A stretch of 8,066 bases of DNA from an uncultured Sphingopyxis sp. (GTDB taxonomy: Bacteria; Pseudomonadota; Alphaproteobacteria; Sphingomonadales; Sphingomonadaceae). Below are positions 1 through 5,473 of the stretch, one piece after another. A program made the translations under genes and the position numbers. The number at the start of each line of letters is the position of its first letter. Position 1 is the first letter of the stretch. Where the stretch lies: assembly GCA_936933955.1 (NCBI GenBank), contig CAKZIN010000084.1, forward strand, positions 1-8,066, read 5' to 3'. The notes below the pieces were generated by a model. The model was given only the letters and a program-made list of their open reading frames with translations. It was not told the DNA's origin and did not search any database.

Positions 1-65
1 CCGGCGTCGATGTGCGCCATGATGCCGAAGTTACGGTATTTCTCGAGCGGATGGCTGCGGGCCAT
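1..65 (-). CDS. fusA: Elongation factor G, N-terminal fragment (partial, cut by window edge)
   Basis: Only the first 21 codons lie in the window, and the rest continues beyond base 1. The reverse complement from the ATG at 63-65 reads MARSHPLEKYRNFGIMAHID followed by AG. This is the canonical EF-G start leading into the G1/P-loop (AHIDAGKT in the family). EF-G is the cytosolic GTPase that drives ribosomal translocation and, with RRF, ribosome recycling. A GGAG Shine-Dalgarno (complement of 73-76) sits 7 nt before the ATG. The gene is third in the rpsL-rpsG-fusA order of the str operon, where tuf often follows, but that cannot be seen here. The identity is secure despite the short length because the motif and the context agree. 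Confidence 0.95.
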   Translation of the reverse strand, partial: MARSHPLEKYRNFGIMAHIDA

Positions 66-101
66 GATCTGTCTCCGAGGGAGGGAGGCGGGGAGTAAGG
101 C

Positions 102-125
102 CGGCGGCGGGTTGCCCCGCCGCCG
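102..125 (-). promoter_or_regulatory. Perfect 10-bp hairpin with GCAA tetraloop in the rpsG-fusA spacer
   Basis: On the mRNA (minus) strand, CGGCGGCGGG, loop GCAA and CCCGCCGCCG form an uninterrupted, entirely G-C 10-bp stem closed by a GNRA-type tetraloop. It starts 6 nt after the rpsG stop codon. No T-run follows in the direction of transcription, so it is not a classical intrinsic terminator. Plausible roles, all inferred, are protecting the upstream rpsL-rpsG message from 3' exonucleases, partial attenuation before fusA, or separating fusA translation initiation from rpsG. Confidence 0.6.
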
Positions 126-131
126 ATGCTG

Positions 132-602
132 TTACCAGCGGTAGTGCGAGAAGGCGCGGTTCGCTTCCGCCATGCGGTGCGTGTCTTCGCGCTTCTTGAC
201 GGCGTTGCCGCGGTTGTTCGAGGCGTCCATCAGCTCTCCCGACAGGCGCGCGGCCATCGTCGGTTCGCTGCGCTTGCGCGACGCGTCGATCAGCCAGCGG
301 ATCGCGAGCGCCTGGGCGCGCTCGTGGCGCACCTCGACCGGCACCTGGTAGGTTGCACCGCCGACGCGGCGGCTGCGGACTTCGATGCCCGGCTTCACGT
401 TGTTGAGCGCGTCGTGGAACACGCCGAGCGGCTCGCGCTTCGCGCGCTGCTCGACGGTGTCGAGAGCGCCATAGACGATCGCTTCGGCGACCGACTTTTT
501 ACCATCGTACATGATCGAGTTCATGAACTTGGTCAGCACCTCATCACCGAAACGGGGATCGGGCAGGACTTCGCGGCGTTCGGGACGACGACGACGGGCC
601 AT
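132..602 (-). CDS. rpsG: 30S ribosomal protein S7
   Basis: This is a complete 156-residue protein, the usual length for bacterial S7. It begins MARRRRPERREVLPDPRFGD and ends in the conserved SHYRW-type tail. The lysine/arginine-rich N-terminus and the motif VGGATYQVPVEVR (around residue 80) are diagnostic. S7 is a primary binding protein of the 16S rRNA 3' major domain, which nucleates 30S head assembly and contacts mRNA and tRNA near the E site. The start at 600-602 is preceded by an AAGGA Shine-Dalgarno (AAGGAATTACCC before ATG). The gene is the second of the str operon, 106 nt after rpsL. In E. coli, S7 represses its own operon by binding the S12-S7 intercistronic mRNA. Whether that applies here is unknown. 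No anomalies are seen. Confidence 0.99.
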   Translation of the reverse strand: MARRRRPERREVLPDPRFGDEVLTKFMNSIMYDGKKSVAEAIVYGALDTVEQRAKREPLGVFHDALNNVKPGIEVRSRRVGGATYQVPVEVRHERAQALAIRWLIDASRKRSEPTMAARLSGELMDASNNRGNAVKKREDTHRMAEANRAFSHYRW

Positions 603-676
603 GGGTAATTCCTTCGTTCGCTGGAGCGCCGCACTCGGTTCGTCGGGCGGCGGGCAGCGGTAAGACCAATGTCAGC

Positions 677-700
677 GGCGCGCTGGACAAGCCGCGCACC
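677..700 (-). promoter_or_regulatory. Possible stem-loop in the rpsL-rpsG intercistronic spacer
   Basis: On the mRNA strand GGUGCGC and GCGCGCC can form a 7-bp stem with one G-U pair around a 10-nt loop, beginning about 8 nt after the rpsL stop codon. In E. coli the equivalent spacer holds the S7 autoregulatory site. Here only the position is shared, and I do not see the E. coli structure itself. In such GC-rich DNA a stem of this size could arise by chance. Confidence 0.35.
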
Positions 701-708
701 GCACGCGA

Positions 709-1080
709 TCACTTCGGACGCTTGGCGCCGTACTTCGAACGCGACTGCTTGCGATCCTTCACGCCCTGCGTGTCGAGCACGCCGCGCAGCACGTGATAGC
801 GCACGCCCGGAAGGTCGCGCACACGACCGCCGCGGATCAGCACCACGCTGTGCTCCTGCAGGTTGTGGCCCTCACCGGGAATGTAGGTGATCACCTCACG
901 GCTGTTGGTGAGGCGGACCTTGGCGACCTTGCGAAGCGCCGAGTTCGGCTTCTTCGGGGTCGTCGTGTACACGCGGGTGCACACGCCACGCTTCTGCGGG
1001 TTGGCCTCCATCGCGGGGACCTTGGACTTGGTCTTCTGCAGCTCGCGACCCTTGCGGACGAGCTGGTTGATCGTAGGCAT
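709..1080 (-). CDS. rpsL: 30S ribosomal protein S12
   Basis: This is a complete 123-residue S12 of the decoding centre, beginning MPTINQLVRKGRELQ and ending SKYGAKRPK. The invariant blocks CTRVYTTTPKKPNSALRK (residues 34-51) and GEGHNLQEHSVVLIRGGRVR (69-88) are present. The frame extends upstream to an ATG at 1162-1164, but homology and the AAGGTG Shine-Dalgarno 8 nt upstream place the start at 1078-1080. S12 controls decoding fidelity and is part of the streptomycin site. Lys43 is intact. Residue 88 is Arg (CGC, complement of 817-819) where E. coli and most bacteria have Lys, a substitution that gives streptomycin resistance in other species. Asp89, the residue beta-methylthiolated by RimO in E. 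coli (Asp88 in the mature numbering), is kept. It is the first gene of the str operon. Confidence 0.99.
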   Translation of the reverse strand: MPTINQLVRKGRELQKTKSKVPAMEANPQKRGVCTRVYTTTPKKPNSALRKVAKVRLTNSREVITYIPGEGHNLQEHSVVLIRGGRVRDLPGVRYHVLRGVLDTQGVKDRKQSRSKYGAKRPK

Positions 1081-1167
1081 GAAGTCTTCACCTTGAGTCT
1101 GGTTACTCTGCCCAAGCGCGGTCACCGGCATCGCGTCGGCGAGGTCTAACCCCGACAAGCGCAAAGA

Positions 1168-1200
1168 CTCCGGCAGGCATCCCGACAGGGCGCCCCGGAG
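1168..1200 (-). promoter_or_regulatory. Compound stem-loop in the 5' leader of the rpsL (str) mRNA
   Basis: On the mRNA strand the segment folds as CUCCGG/CCGGAG (6 bp), then GGC/GCC (3 bp), then CCC/GGG (3 bp) around a UGUC loop, with bulges of one or two nucleotides between helices. That is 12 base pairs within 33 nt. It lies between the candidate promoter at 1282-1310 and the rpsL start, about 88 nt upstream of the ATG. Its position makes it a candidate translational or attenuation element of the ribosomal-protein operon. That role is inference from position and pairing only. Confidence 0.5.
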
Positions 1201-1217
1201 CCATGACGATCCCGGCT

Positions 1218-1230
1218 TGAACAGTGTTCA
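1218..1230. repeat. 13-bp near-palindrome TGAACA-G-TGTTCA in the str leader
   Basis: TGAACA and TGTTCA are perfect 6-bp inverted arms around a single base. It lies about 50-65 bp downstream of the candidate str promoter -10. It could be a dimeric-regulator operator or a small RNA hairpin (5 bp, 3-nt loop). The GAAC-N3-GTTC spacing fits neither the Gram-positive LexA box (N4) nor the alphaproteobacterial box (GTTC-N7-GTTC). Confidence 0.4.
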
Positions 1231-1281
1231 GGCGTATGTGTCGCCCGTGTCGGAGCATCGCCCCGGACTCGGACGAGCGGG

Positions 1282-1310
1282 CCTGTAGGCGAATGGCCGC
1301 GTCGGGTCAA
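1282..1310 (-). promoter_or_regulatory. Candidate sigma-70 promoter of the str operon (rpsL-rpsG-fusA)
   Basis: Reading the minus strand, TTGACC (complement of 1305-1310; five of six match TTGACA) is followed by a 17-nt spacer and TACAGG (complement of 1282-1287; first, second and fourth bases match TATAAT). Immediately downstream is GC-rich sequence (CCCGCTCG), the kind of discriminator seen at stringently controlled ribosomal promoters. It lies just after the end of the protease gene and about 200 bp before rpsL. It is the best promoter-like match I found in this gap. The -10 is only a fair match. Confidence 0.6.
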
Positions 1311-1316
1311 TGCGGG

Positions 1317-1340
1317 CGCCCCCCATCAGGAGGGCGTTTT
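1317..1340. terminator. Hairpin at the end of the S8 protease gene; possible terminator
   Basis: CGCCCCCC (1317-1324), loop ATCA and GGAGGGCG (1329-1336) can pair over 8 positions. In the minus-strand transcript (protease mRNA) the one imperfect pair is an allowed G-U; on the plus strand it is a C-A mismatch. The T-run (1337-1340) follows the hairpin on the plus strand, whereas in the protease transcript it appears as AAAA before the stem. The element starts right after the protease stop codon, so it probably ends that transcript ahead of the str promoter, but it lacks a U-tract in that direction. Confidence 0.45.
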
Positions 1341-3742
1341 CAGAACCCCAGCGCAAGTCGCACGGCTGCACCAAGATCGTCGCGCGCGTCGCTGCGGTGA
1401 TCCGGGTTGGTGCGCCAATACCCCCCCAGCGACACGCTTCCGGCGCGTGCGACGGGCACGCTCCACACCGCTTCGGCGATGCGTTCGCGGCGTTCCGGCG
1501 CCAGGTTCAATGCCACATCGCCCATCGTCGGGCTGAGCGTCGCATAATCGTAGGCGACGGGGAGGTTCATCGTCAGCGCGCCGCGTGTCACGGCGAGCGG
1601 CTGGCCGAAACGCAGCGCAACCCGGTCCCCGCGAGCGGCGATGTCGGCGCCGCTCAAAGTGACGCTCCATGCCTGCGAGCGGATCATGTTCGCACCGCTG
1701 GCGAGGCTGCCGCGACCCGCGCGCGTCACGCCTTCGCGCCAGTCGCCGTCGATGCGCCATCCGCGCGCGAGGGTCATCCCCGCGCTCGCATCGACGAACA
1801 AACTCGTCGCGCCGGTGGTGACGAGGCCGGGCAACAGCCGCGCACCCAGAAGCGTGTCGCGCTCGGTCAGCAGCGAACCGCCGGCGTGGAGGTCGACCGG
1901 GCCGACCGCGCGATCATAACGCACGCGCGCGAGCCCGTAGCGATAATCGCCAGCGAACGCAGCAAAGCGCCCCTGCCTGCCCGCGCTTAGCAGCGGATCG
2001 ATGCGGCCTTGCTCGATGCTGGCGGTCCACGCCCCATGCGTGCCATAGCGGCGCAGCCCGCCCGAAAGCTCCGCTCTTGCGCCGATGCGGTCGAGCGCTT
2101 CGGCGTTCCCGGCGAGGAGAAATGGCGCCGGCGTTGCTCGTCCAACGGGTGCGAACAGCCCCTCGCCGGAGCGAGCAAAGCCCAGCGCCACCGCGGTGTT
2201 CGGCGACAGGCGACTGATGACACCCCCCGCGAGCGCCCGCGCGCTCCGCTGTTGTTGCGGTGCGAGCGTCAGCGGCGAGACGTCGGCGAGCACCCCCTCG
2301 CGGAACGAGAAGGACACCGCCGTCGCGCCCACGCTCGCCCCGACCTGGCGCGCGGGCTCCATCAGCGCGGCTGCGAGGCGCGGGCGCAGCGGCGCGGCGC
2401 TGTGCATCTTGGCGAGGTCCACTGCGTAAGCGCGGCCATAGCCGTCGAGCACGACCGTCTGCGCGACGCCGCGCGTGGTCGCGTCGCCGGTGACCCCGGA
2501 GCCCATTCCCGCGAGCCGATCGAGCGGCAGCGCGCTCGTCCCGCCCGCGAGCGTGGTGGTGCCCGTAGGCGCAAAGGCGCGCGCGATGTCGAGGATGCCG
2601 CGGCCGTAAGTCGCATCCGTCCCCGCCGCCCCAGCCTCCCGCGCGCTCGTCAGAAGCAGCTCGACGATCTGACGGCCGGTGAGGTTGGGGAACGCCTGGG
2701 CCAACAGCGCCGCCGCGCCCGAAATTTGCGGCGCGGCAAAGGATGTGCCGTTGAGGAGGTAAACGTAGGTGCCGGTGCTGTCGGTCGTGGTGCGGATGGT
2801 TCCGTTCTCAAAATCGCAGCACACGCGACGGCCGAGCGCAGACAGATATTGGTTGGCGTAGGAGCCGGCCCGATTGGAGAACGGCGCGATGAGGCCGGTA
2901 TCGTCTACCGCTCCGGCGATAATGACCAGCCCCGAGCCTGCACTCGCGATGCTCGACGCGAACGGGTCGGGCTGGTAGGGGTCGATGCCCGATGCGGTGC
3001 TGTCCCCGTCGTTGCCGGCGGAGACGGCGACGACGATCCCCGCCGCCGCCGCGCGCTGGATCGCGGCGAGTACCGAGCTGCCCGCGGTGCCGCCGCCGAG
3101 CGAGATGTTCACCACCCGCGCCCGCTGAGCCACCGCAAGGTCGATGCCTGCGGCGATCGCGCTGTCGGGAAAGCGGCACGCGCTCTCCTCGGTGGTGCTC
3201 GTCGTCGAGCAGCTGCCTGGGCGGTCCGCGCGCATGGCAAGCAGCGTCGCGTCGAAAGCGATGCCCATCGTGTCGCGATTGTTGCGCGCGCCGAGCAGCA
3301 CCTGCGCGACGTTGGTGCCGTGGCCGTCGCCGCCCGCCTCGTCATAGCCACGACCCGAACCGGTCACGTCGGTCGAGGCTGGATGGAAACGCCCGAGGAA
3401 TTCGGGACTATCCGCATCGAACCCCGAATCGATCACCCCGACGACGACCCCCGCCCCGGTCGCACCGCGCGTCCAGGCGCTGACCGCGTTGTGGAACGCC
3501 GGGCCGTCGGAGTCGCGATACTCGCGGGTGGTTGTGAACACCTCCGGCGGGGTGGTGGTGGGTGTCGGCGTCGGTGTGGGCGTTGGGGTCGGGGTCGGGG
3601 TCGGCGTCGGAGTCGGTGTGGGCGCGGGAGTGCTGGTCGGCGGTGGCGGCAAGGTCGCAACGCCGCCACTGCCGCCGCAACCGCTCAGCATTATCGCGCC
3701 ACCTGCGCAGCTTACCGTCAGCAACGCCCTCAACCTGCGCAT
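1340..3742 (-). CDS. Lipoprotein-type subtilisin-like (S8) serine protease with C-terminal outer-membrane barrel-like domain (autotransporter-like)
   Basis: This 800-residue protein is probably exported and anchored at the outer membrane. Residues 1-22 form a lipoprotein signal peptide (MRRLR, hydrophobic core, lipobox LSGC with Cys22). Residues 32-66 are a Pro/Thr linker with eleven consecutive Pro-Thr pairs. The S8 domain (about 95-390) has the full triad: Asp105 (GVIDSGFD), His141 (GHGTNVAQ) and Ser334 (NGTSFAAPQ), with oxyanion Asn244 (SAGND). Cys178/Cys189 and the adjacent pair Cys308-Cys309 may form disulfides. The last 270 or so residues alternate short amphipathic beta-like stretches and end LALGF; a terminal Phe is the usual outer-membrane barrel signal. 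The architecture resembles the lipoprotein autotransporters SphB1 (Bordetella) and NalP (Neisseria), which process surface proteins. Substrate unknown. The start has AAAGGA 9 nt upstream. The gene is divergent from the HAD-dapD pair. Protease activity is very likely; barrel or autotransport function is inferred. Confidence 0.9.
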   Translation of the reverse strand: MRRLRALLTVSCAGGAIMLSGCGGSGGVATLPPPPTSTPAPTPTPTPTPTPTPTPTPTPTPTTTPPEVFTTTREYRDSDGPAFHNAVSAWTRGATGAGVVVGVIDSGFDADSPEFLGRFHPASTDVTGSGRGYDEAGGDGHGTNVAQVLLGARNNRDTMGIAFDATLLAMRADRPGSCSTTSTTEESACRFPDSAIAAGIDLAVAQRARVVNISLGGGTAGSSVLAAIQRAAAAGIVVAVSAGNDGDSTASGIDPYQPDPFASSIASAGSGLVIIAGAVDDTGLIAPFSNRAGSYANQYLSALGRRVCCDFENGTIRTTTDSTGTYVYLLNGTSFAAPQISGAAALLAQAFPNLTGRQIVELLLTSAREAGAAGTDATYGRGILDIARAFAPTGTTTLAGGTSALPLDRLAGMGSGVTGDATTRGVAQTVVLDGYGRAYAVDLAKMHSAAPLRPRLAAALMEPARQVGASVGATAVSFSFREGVLADVSPLTLAPQQQRSARALAGGVISRLSPNTAVALGFARSGEGLFAPVGRATPAPFLLAGNAEALDRIGARAELSGGLRRYGTHGAWTASIEQGRIDPLLSAGRQGRFAAFAGDYRYGLARVRYDRAVGPVDLHAGGSLLTERDTLLGARLLPGLVTTGATSLFVDASAGMTLARGWRIDGDWREGVTRAGRGSLASGANMIRSQAWSVTLSGADIAARGDRVALRFGQPLAVTRGALTMNLPVAYDYATLSPTMGDVALNLAPERRERIAEAVWSVPVARAGSVSLGGYWRTNPDHRSDARDDLGAAVRLALGF
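3551..3649 (-). repeat. Pro-Thr codon repeat (linker of the S8 protease) with G-rich opposite strand
   Basis: The minus strand encodes PPPPTSTPAP, then eleven PT pairs, then TT (residues 32-64). The DNA is an imperfect hexamer array (plus-strand unit about GTCGGN). Thr codons vary (ACC, ACA, ACG, ACT) and Pro codons vary (CCG, CCC, CCA), so the array is not a perfect recent expansion. The plus strand, which is the transcription template, contains GGG-N4-GGGG-TC-GGGG-TC-GGGG at 3578-3600, a canonical four-run G-quadruplex pattern. Confidence 0.85.
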
Positions 3743-3785
3743 CGCTACCCATCCTTTCGACGTGTCCGCTCCGATAGAGCGCGAA

Positions 3786-3803
3786 CACGCTTTCCGAAGC
3801 GTG
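3786..3803. promoter_or_regulatory. Perfect 7-bp inverted repeat in the divergent intergenic region (candidate operator)
   Basis: CACGCTT, spacer TCCG and AAGCGTG form an 18-bp perfect inverted repeat. It sits near the middle of the 115-bp gap between the protease (minus) and the HAD gene (plus), 44 bp from the protease start and 54 bp from the HAD start. No T-run follows on either strand and no gene ends here, so a terminator is unlikely. A regulator-binding site affecting one or both divergent promoters is the simplest reading. I could not find a convincing -35/-10 pair for either gene in the gap. Confidence 0.45.
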
Positions 3804-3857
3804 AATTATCCGTCCCCCGCTTTCGCTTAGGGGCGCGAGGGGGCAAAGGCCGGCGCG

Positions 3858-4598
3858 ATGTTACACGAATCCCTCAGCGCCGAAATGCCCGTGACGCATG
3901 CGCCGGGTCGCGCGCACGCAACCCTGGCGCAGGTCGACTGCTGGCTGTTCGACCTCGACAACACGCTCTACTCGCCGGAGATCGGCCTGTTCGCCGAGGT
4001 CGACCTGCGCATGGGGGCGTACATCATGCGATTGCTCGACTGCGATGCGGTCGAGGCGAGGCGCGTGCAAAAGCTCTATTTTCACGATCATGGCACGACG
4101 CTCGCCGGCCTGATGCGGCACCATGCGATCGACCCGGAAGAGTTTCTTGCCGACGTGCATGCGGTGCACATGGATAAGCTCACGCCCGATCCCGAACTGC
4201 GCAGCCTGATCGAGCGGCTTTCGGGCGACAAGCACATCTTTACCAACGCCAACCGGGCCTATGCCGAGGAGGTGCTCGACCGTCGCGGGCTCGGCGGGCT
4301 GTTCGGCGTCATCGTCGACATCACGGCTTGCAGCTACATCCCCAAGCCCGAGCCGGGCGCCTATGCCACGCTCACGCGGATGATCGACGGCTTCGACCCG
4401 CGTCGCGCCTGCCTGTTCGACGACATGAGTCGCAATCTCGCGCCGGCACACGCGCTCGGGATGACGACGGTGTGGCTCGCCAACGGGTCTGAGAGCGGCG
4501 AGCGCGGTCACGACCCAGCGCACACCGACCACAACGCGAGCGACCTGCGCCCCTGGCTGGAGCGCGTCGTCCCCGCCCTCGAAAGGAACCATCGCTAA
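3858..4598 (+). CDS. HAD-superfamily hydrolase, pyrimidine 5'-nucleotidase-like
   Basis: This is a predicted cytosolic phosphatase of 246 residues. The four HAD motifs are present: FDLDNTLY (nucleophile Asp32 and Asp34), motif II Thr129 (HIFTNAN), motif III Lys163 (YIPKPEPGAY) and motif IV Asp188-Asp189 (CLFDDMSRNL). A helical cap lies between about residues 40 and 120. The DLDNTLY motif and overall pattern fit the Sdt1-like pyrimidine 5'-nucleotidase subfamily, which dephosphorylates nucleoside monophosphates; substrate specificity is not provable here. The chosen ATG has AAAGG 8 nt upstream (3845-3849). Met10 (3885) is an alternative without a clear Shine-Dalgarno. The stop overlaps the dapD start by one base (TAATG at 4596-4600), so the pair is almost certainly co-transcribed and translationally coupled. 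The functional reason for the pairing with dapD is not known to me. Confidence 0.87.
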   Translation: MLHESLSAEMPVTHAPGRAHATLAQVDCWLFDLDNTLYSPEIGLFAEVDLRMGAYIMRLLDCDAVEARRVQKLYFHDHGTTLAGLMRHHAIDPEEFLADVHAVHMDKLTPDPELRSLIERLSGDKHIFTNANRAYAEEVLDRRGLGGLFGVIVDITACSYIPKPEPGAYATLTRMIDGFDPRRACLFDDMSRNLAPAHALGMTTVWLANGSESGERGHDPAHTDHNASDLRPWLERVVPALERNHR

Positions 4599-5473
4599 TG
4601 TCCGACCTCACCCAGCTGGAGCGCATCATCACCGCGGCCTGGGAGGATCGCGCGGGCCTGTCGCCCGCCACACGCGGGGAGGTCCGTAACGCGGTCGAAG
4701 CGACGCTCGGCGCGCTCGACGATGGCACGCTGCGCGTGGCGGAGCCGGTCGGCGAGGGCGCGGGCCCCGACCAGTGGCGCGTCAATCAATGGGCGAAGCA
4801 GGCGGTGCTGCTGTCGTTCCGGCTGAACGACAATGTCGTGATCGAAGCCGCGAGCACGGGCGCTCACGCCGCCCCCGGGCCGTGGTATGACAAGGTGCCG
4901 TCCAAGTTCGCGGGCTGGGATGCGGGGCGTTTTGCAGCGTCGGGCGTGCGCGTGGTGCCGGGCGCATTCGCCCGCCGCGGCGCCTTCATCGGTCGCGACA
5001 CGGTGCTGATGCCGAGCTTCGTCAACATCGGCGCGCATGTCGGGCCGGGGACGATGGTCGACACCTGGGCGACCGTCGGCAGCTGCGCGCAGATCGGCGC
5101 CAACGTCCATCTGTCGGGCGGGGTCGGCATTGGCGGCGTGCTCGAGCCGTTGCAGGCGGCGCCCGTGATCATCGAGGACGAGTGCTTCATCGGCGCACGA
5201 TCCGAAGTGGTCGAAGGCGTGCATGTCGAACGCGGCGCGGTGCTGGCGATGGGCGTGTTCCTCTCCTCCACCACCAAGATCGTCGACCGCGAGACGGGCG
5301 AGATCATCGTCGGGCGCGTCCCCGCCTACAGCGTCGTCGTGCCCGGCGCGCTCCCCGGTCGCCCGCTGGCGGATGGGAGCGCGGGGCCGTCGCTCGCCTG
5401 CGCGGTGATCGTCAAGCGCGTCGATGCGCAGACCCGCGCCAAGACCGCCATCAACGATCTGCTGCGCACCTGA
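4598..5473 (+). CDS. dapD: 2,3,4,5-tetrahydropyridine-2,6-dicarboxylate N-succinyltransferase
   Basis: This cytosolic enzyme of the succinylase branch of lysine/meso-diaminopimelate synthesis transfers succinyl from succinyl-CoA to tetrahydrodipicolinate. The 291-residue protein is slightly longer than E. coli DapD (274). It has the N-terminal helical domain (1-100), a left-handed beta-helix of hexapeptide repeats (about 117-250), and the C-terminal strand region ending INDLLRT. The block GTMVDTWATVGSCAQIGANV (151-170) followed by LSGGVGIGGVLEPLQ matches E. coli closely. By ungapped correspondence, Asp155 and Glu203 (ARSEVVEG) equal the catalytic Asp141 and Glu189. The AAAGGA Shine-Dalgarno (4582-4587) lies inside the end of the HAD gene. 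dapE, which often follows dapD, is not downstream here: a receptor gene comes next. Identity is very secure. Confidence 0.98.
   Translation: MSDLTQLERIITAAWEDRAGLSPATRGEVRNAVEATLGALDDGTLRVAEPVGEGAGPDQWRVNQWAKQAVLLSFRLNDNVVIEAASTGAHAAPGPWYDKVPSKFAGWDAGRFAASGVRVVPGAFARRGAFIGRDTVLMPSFVNIGAHVGPGTMVDTWATVGSCAQIGANVHLSGGVGIGGVLEPLQAAPVIIEDECFIGARSEVVEGVHVERGAVLAMGVFLSSTTKIVDRETGEIIVGRVPAYSVVVPGALPGRPLADGSAGPSLACAVIVKRVDAQTRAKTAINDLLRT

Noticed and set aside
126..608. A 160-codon open frame on the plus strand
   Set aside because: It is antisense to rpsG, which is unambiguous.
1081..1164. A longer S12 with 28 extra N-terminal residues, starting at 1164
   Set aside because: Family homology starts at MPTINQ, and a proper Shine-Dalgarno lies directly before the ATG at 1078-1080.
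1218..1230. LexA/SOS box
   Set aside because: The GAAC and GTTC halves are 3 bp apart. Gram-positive LexA needs 4 and the alphaproteobacterial type uses direct GTTC repeats 7 bp apart.
3551..3649. The short repeat array considered as CRISPR or a noncoding satellite
   Set aside because: The unit is about 6 bp, there are no spacers, and the array encodes an in-frame Pro-Thr linker.
3743..3857. Sigma-70 promoters in the divergent gap
   Set aside because: AT-rich hexamers such as GATAAT (minus strand) or AATTAT (plus strand) lack a -35 partner at 16-18 bp, so I did not annotate a promoter.
2009..4177. A 722-codon open frame on the plus strand
   Set aside because: It lies mostly antisense to the S8 protease, is Arg/Gly/Ala-rich with no domain, and runs into the HAD gene in another frame. 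Long antisense frames are common in high-GC DNA.
3861..4592. A 243-codon open frame on the minus strand
   Set aside because: It mirrors the HAD gene almost end to end and has no domain signature; the HAD motifs fix the real strand.
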